Source of the DNA: Hellea balneolensis DSM 19091
Lineage (GTDB): Bacteria; Pseudomonadota; Alphaproteobacteria; Caulobacterales; Maricaulaceae
Direction of reading: 5' to 3'
Length of the DNA stretch: 64,000 nucleotides
Assembly: GCF_000428525.1 (NCBI RefSeq)
Contig: NZ_AUAC01000003.1
Location: 620,001-684,000, forward strand
Positions 60,917 through 64,000 of this stretch are shown here, in pieces (the stretch's first letter is position 1; each line of letters opens with the position of its first letter). A model generated the notes under the pieces. That model was not told where the DNA came from. It was given only the letters and a program-made list of their open reading frames with translations, and ran no database searches. The translations under genes and the position numbers were made by a program.

Positions 60917-62509
60917 ATGGCCAAATTTCTAAAGTTCATCTTCAAAGCTCTGCTGGTATTGCTCTTAATAGTTATGGCAGGGCTTTTCTTTGTGAAGTGG
61001 AGAATGGATCATGAAGTCGCGGCTGTAACGCCCCTTTCCATGAGCACTGAAGATGTTGACCTTACGCCGCGCATTGACCCCAGTTTTACGCCTAAGAGAC
61101 TGCCACTGACAGGAGAACCACAACATCCCTTTATGGCGGTCACAGACACAAGCGCCATGCATTCAGGTAGTTGGGAAAGTGACACCCATCCGGCAAAAGC
61201 CGTTTCGTCTGATAAACTAGGCATTATAACGCGGCGGGCCGGCGGAAAAGCGGCCCGGCAATGCGCGACCTTCACTTTTATTAAGGCCGGGCATCCGCTT
61301 ATTCTTTGCGGCGGCTTTACGAGTTTCCGTTTGCAGCTCCTTGATAAAGATACACTGGAAATGCTCGCAATGTATGACCTGCCTATGAGGCCCAGCACAT
61401 TTGAGGCCATGGTCAAGCGCGATACAGATATCATCTTCACCGATACTTCGGGCGGGGCCTATATGTATCTGGATGATCAAGATCGCGCCGTTCTCGCCGA
61501 TGCTAAGCAGCGCATACGCCGCATTAAAGCGGAGCAGCTGGGTAATGGTAAATGGCAATTTCTTGAGACAGATAGTTGGGACATGACGGATTATGTGCCC
61601 AATGATTGTTATCACTGGAATAATCTACGGCCGACAGGGGAATGCGATGGTATCACGACGATCATGCCCGATTATAACGGCTTGCTCTGGTGGGTCACGC
61701 GCAAGGGCCGTGTGGGTTCGCTAAACCCTGAAAATGGAAAGGTTATCGCGACTGAATTAGGCGGAGAGGAAATTCAAAACTCTTTCGCACTCGATATGGA
61801 CGGCGCTTACATTGTTTCCGACCATGCCATGTATCATATGAAATTGGTAGAAGGGATGCCAACACAGCAATGGCGCGTACCATATGATCGCGGTTCAGGA
61901 CGCAAAGTGGGCTCTATAAATCAAGGCAGCGGAACCTCGCCAAGCTTGTTTGGTGAAAACTACCTAACATTTACCGACAATGCCGATGACCATATGAATA
62001 TCTATGTCGCGCGGCGCGGTGACCTCGCGGACGACGAAAGCCGCGTGATTTGTAAAGTGCCTGTCTTTACCAAAGGGGCAAGCGTAACGGATAATTCCAT
62101 GATTGCCTATGGCCGCACTATTATCCTCGAAAATAATGCTGGTTATACCAATTCCATGATCCAGAAGGATTACAACGACGTGGAGGGCGGCGTTGTTCGC
62201 GTCGATGTGCGTGAAGATGAAAGCGGTTGTGACATTGTTTGGGATAACCCGCTCAAGGTACCGTCTGTTGTGCCCAAGCTGTCTCTCGGAAATGGGATTG
62301 CGTATTTCTATAGTTTCGACCTGCTAGAAAATGGCGATCGTCTCTGGTCGCTTGTGGGGCTTGATTTTGAGACGGGCAATGAAGTCATCCGCATTCCTAC
62401 GGGTACTGGTGAAGCATTTAACAATAATTGGGCAAGTATTGCTATTGCGCCCAATGGCGATACTTGGGTCGGCACGCGGCAGGGCGTTTTAAAGATAAGA
62501 GAAAAATAA
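60917..62509 (+). CDS. membrane-anchored beta-propeller-like protein, paralogue of 34295-35983
   Basis: This is a 530-residue protein. The start at 60917 (MAKFLKFIF) gives an N-terminal anchor (about 8-25) like its paralogue; the longer frame overlaps the SDR gene. The periplasmic part has propeller-like repeats (GLLWWVTRKGRVGSLNPENG, FALDMDGAYIVSDHAMYHMK, TWVGTRQGVLKI). GSGTSPSLFGENYLTFTDNA matches GSGATPSLMGFGDEDRFVVL of the paralogue. Two cysteine-bearing segments near 120-135 and 240-255 could be disulfide-bonded. No catalytic motif is recognised. Both copies close operons controlled by the TetR palindrome, which implies a shared pathway role. Confidence 0.65.
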   Translation: MAKFLKFIFKALLVLLLIVMAGLFFVKWRMDHEVAAVTPLSMSTEDVDLTPRIDPSFTPKRLPLTGEPQHPFMAVTDTSAMHSGSWESDTHPAKAVSSDKLGIITRRAGGKAARQCATFTFIKAGHPLILCGGFTSFRLQLLDKDTLEMLAMYDLPMRPSTFEAMVKRDTDIIFTDTSGGAYMYLDDQDRAVLADAKQRIRRIKAEQLGNGKWQFLETDSWDMTDYVPNDCYHWNNLRPTGECDGITTIMPDYNGLLWWVTRKGRVGSLNPENGKVIATELGGEEIQNSFALDMDGAYIVSDHAMYHMKLVEGMPTQQWRVPYDRGSGRKVGSINQGSGTSPSLFGENYLTFTDNADDHMNIYVARRGDLADDESRVICKVPVFTKGASVTDNSMIAYGRTIILENNAGYTNSMIQKDYNDVEGGVVRVDVREDESGCDIVWDNPLKVPSVVPKLSLGNGIAYFYSFDLLENGDRLWSLVGLDFETGNEVIRIPTGTGEAFNNNWASIAIAPNGDTWVGTRQGVLKIREK

Positions 62510-62610
62510 TGTATTTTGGCCCGATTACCCAACTTAGCCATTTAACCGATGATTTGGAGAAGACGGCAGGCTTAGCGCTCCACCATAGACTAAGGCGTGA
62601 AAAGAGTTAG
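62509..62610 (+). CDS. possible 33-residue protein or VOC-domain remnant
   Basis: An ATG overlaps the propeller stop (TAATG) and opens a 33-codon frame. Its start, MYFGPITQLSHLTDDLEKT, resembles the first strand and helix of glyoxalase/VOC proteins, which then stop abruptly. It could be a decayed VOC gene or a chance frame; the start of the next gene follows 10 bases later. Confidence 0.3.
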   Translation: MYFGPITQLSHLTDDLEKTAGLALHHRLRREKS

Positions 62611-62619
62611 AAGCCTTTC

Positions 62620-63522
62620 ATGGGATTTAAGGATTTTTTACTACTTTTTACAGTTTGTTTTGTCTGGGGTTTGAACATTGTTCTGACGCGCTGGGTGGTT
62701 TTTGATGCCGCTGTGCCGCCTGTATTTTTTGCCGCCATAAGGTTTTTAGGTGTCGCACTTTGTCTTATTCCGTTTCTAAGGCCCATTCCCGAAGATATCA
62801 AAACCTTGTTTTGGATATCCTTCTTTATCGGGTCAGGGCATTTTGCGCTACTATTCATAGGATTAGCAAATGCCGAAGCGTCTGCTGCGTCCATTGTCGG
62901 GCAATTGGGTGTGCCTTTCTCCACACTAATGAGTATGGCTTTTCTGGGAGAAAAAGTTGGCTGGCGACGCGGCACCGGTATTATGCTGGCTTTTGCAGGG
63001 GTGATCGTTATTGCAATAGATCCCGAGAGCTTCAGCGTCACATTCGGTCTGTTATATATTGCAGGAGCAGCATTTATCGGATCAATTGGCGGCATTTTAA
63101 TGAAGCGTACAAAGCCTGTTTCAGCGCTGCAAATGCAAGTCTGGATTGGTCTGTTTTCCTTCGCACCTCTGTTTCTGGTTTCGGGTTTGTTAGAGACAGG
63201 TCAGTGGAACACATATGTCTCGGGAGGGTGGCAGGTATGGGCCGCAACTGCTTTTGCCGTGATTGGTGTGTCAATCTTTGGGCATGGCGCTTTTTATCAC
63301 CTGATAAAGAAATATGATATTTCGCTATTATCACCGCTAACACTTATGACACCCATTTGGGGCGTTGTGTTGAGTATTGTGCTTTTAAAAGAAGCGATTA
63401 CGGCTCAGTTGATAATAGGGTCTATCATTTCGTTGGGCGGCGTATTCGTGATCGCCGTTCGACCAAATAAAACTCTGCCAGAAGCAGGCATGGGCAAGAA
63501 ATTAGGAAGCGGCGGCTCATAA
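62620..63522 (+). CDS. DMT-superfamily (EamA) transporter
   Basis: This 300-residue protein has ten predicted membrane segments in two EamA repeats. The first opens with LLLFTVCFVWGLNIVLTRWV, and the second holds IGSIGGILMKRTKPVSALQM. It shares the late motif FGHGAFYHLIKKYDISLLSPLTLM with the 17449 transporter (AHGQYFKMIAKYDVSIVVPLTLM). The substrate is unknown. As the last plus-strand gene of the tetR operon it might export an intermediate or by-product (inference). Confidence 0.85.
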   Translation: MGFKDFLLLFTVCFVWGLNIVLTRWVVFDAAVPPVFFAAIRFLGVALCLIPFLRPIPEDIKTLFWISFFIGSGHFALLFIGLANAEASAASIVGQLGVPFSTLMSMAFLGEKVGWRRGTGIMLAFAGVIVIAIDPESFSVTFGLLYIAGAAFIGSIGGILMKRTKPVSALQMQVWIGLFSFAPLFLVSGLLETGQWNTYVSGGWQVWAATAFAVIGVSIFGHGAFYHLIKKYDISLLSPLTLMTPIWGVVLSIVLLKEAITAQLIIGSIISLGGVFVIAVRPNKTLPEAGMGKKLGSGGS

Positions 63523-63569
63523 TTGAGGTCGGCTGCTTTCCGTAAAAGTTCTCAAGAGAGGCTGAAAGA

Positions 63570-64000
63570 TTACTCCGCAGCCTCCACCCAAGGGTCTCTC
63601 TTCGTGCCCTTTGTCACCCAGTGACCATTTGATTTGGCCTGATATTTTTTAACGTCCTTACGCGGGTTGTAAAACTGCTTGTACCACAAACGAGCCTTAC
63701 CAAAGGGACCGTCGCCGATTACTTGCATAATCGACAGGCATGGCGCTTTGTTGGCCCAGACATCAAAGTCTTGAAGCAATGCCATTTTTGAGCCTTCTTG
63801 GAAGGCTGGTACAGCGGCTTTGTCATCTTCATTCATTGGGAAGTTCGGCGGTTCTACCATGAGGCCATGCCAGGCGCGGACTTGGCCATCTTCAATGGGC
63901 GTATGGCAAATCATCATCAGTGAATTGTAATAACCATTCATGCGGGAGAGCAGCAGACCAGGTCCTGTGTACCATGTGTCGTTAGTCATGACTTCATCGG
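63570..64000 (-). CDS. C-terminal part of a Rieske oxygenase (KshA/DAF-36-like), cut by window edge
   Basis: The frame is open from the right edge to the stop at 63570; the ATG at 63989 is internal, since in-frame codons continue upstream to base 64000. The visible 143 residues have no Rieske motif but match the end of the catalytic domain: RAWHGLMVEPPN, FQEGSKMALLQDFDVWANK, MQVIGDGPFGKARLWYKQFYNP. The last segment parallels KPLLCDGDGPI...YFRQFY in the oxygenase at 59096. It is a second, divergent Rieske oxygenase of the locus; the gene begins outside the window. Confidence 0.8.
   Translation of the reverse strand, partial: DEVMTNDTWYTGPGLLLSRMNGYYNSLMMICHTPIEDGQVRAWHGLMVEPPNFPMNEDDKAAVPAFQEGSKMALLQDFDVWANKAPCLSIMQVIGDGPFGKARLWYKQFYNPRKDVKKYQAKSNGHWVTKGTKRDPWVEAAE

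Overview
The window reads as chromosome of a marine-type alphaproteobacterium, probably near Hyphomonadaceae/Robiginitomaculaceae. This placement is inferred from protein style and gene order: TamA-TamB, an ArsR-methyltransferase fusion followed by metF, a TIGR03084 protein and many catabolic acyl-CoA genes. It is not based on a marker-gene comparison. Base composition is roughly even, except for a clearly AT-rich restriction-modification block at about 31.7-33.8 kb. There is one tRNA gene, no rRNA, no CRISPR array and no recognisable insertion sequence.

Layout. (1) 1-4.4 kb, minus strand: surface polysaccharide operon (polyprenyl-phosphate sugar transferase, flippase, family 2 glycosyltransferase, polysaccharide deacetylase cut by the window edge). 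(2) 4.8-10.7 kb, minus strand: tamA-tamB outer-membrane assembly pair, then tRNA-Ser(GCU). (3) 11.1-22 kb: mixed genes (fumarylacetoacetate-hydrolase-family enzyme, ParB-like mini-protein, haloalkane dehalogenase, acyl-CoA dehydrogenase, ArsR-methyltransferase plus metF with a strong terminator, DnaJ/TerB protein, DMT transporter, DUF1801 protein, peptidoglycan amidase, hybrid histidine kinase). (4) 22-64 kb: a large catabolic region that looks like a steroid/sterol degradation locus.

The catabolic region holds the parts expected for taking up a steroid, removing sulfate and shortening a side chain. It has a TonB-dependent receptor, two formylglycine-type sulfatases, a metallo-beta-lactamase-fold hydrolase with an alkylsulfatase-like tail, a cytochrome P450 with a [2Fe-2S] ferredoxin, alcohol and aldehyde dehydrogenases and a CoA ligase. 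It also has an alpha-methylacyl-CoA racemase, paired acyl-CoA dehydrogenases, an enoyl-CoA hydratase, an Ltp2-type retro-aldolase with its DUF35 partner, a 3-ketosteroid delta1-dehydrogenase-like flavoprotein, a 3-alpha-hydroxysteroid-dehydrogenase-like SDR and two KshA/DAF-36-like Rieske oxygenases, one of them partial. No ring-cleavage dioxygenase is visible, so ring degradation must be completed elsewhere.

Three near-identical 15-bp palindromes (CCGAAC-NNN-GTTCGG) lie upstream of the SDR-ALDH operon (38.3 kb), in the divergent gap between the ferredoxin and the two-domain CoA-transferase operon (47.6 kb), and directly before the tetR gene (57.0 kb). They link these scattered operons into one probable TetR regulon. 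A NotI-like restriction endonuclease and a C5-cytosine methyltransferase sit inside this locus as an apparent insertion.
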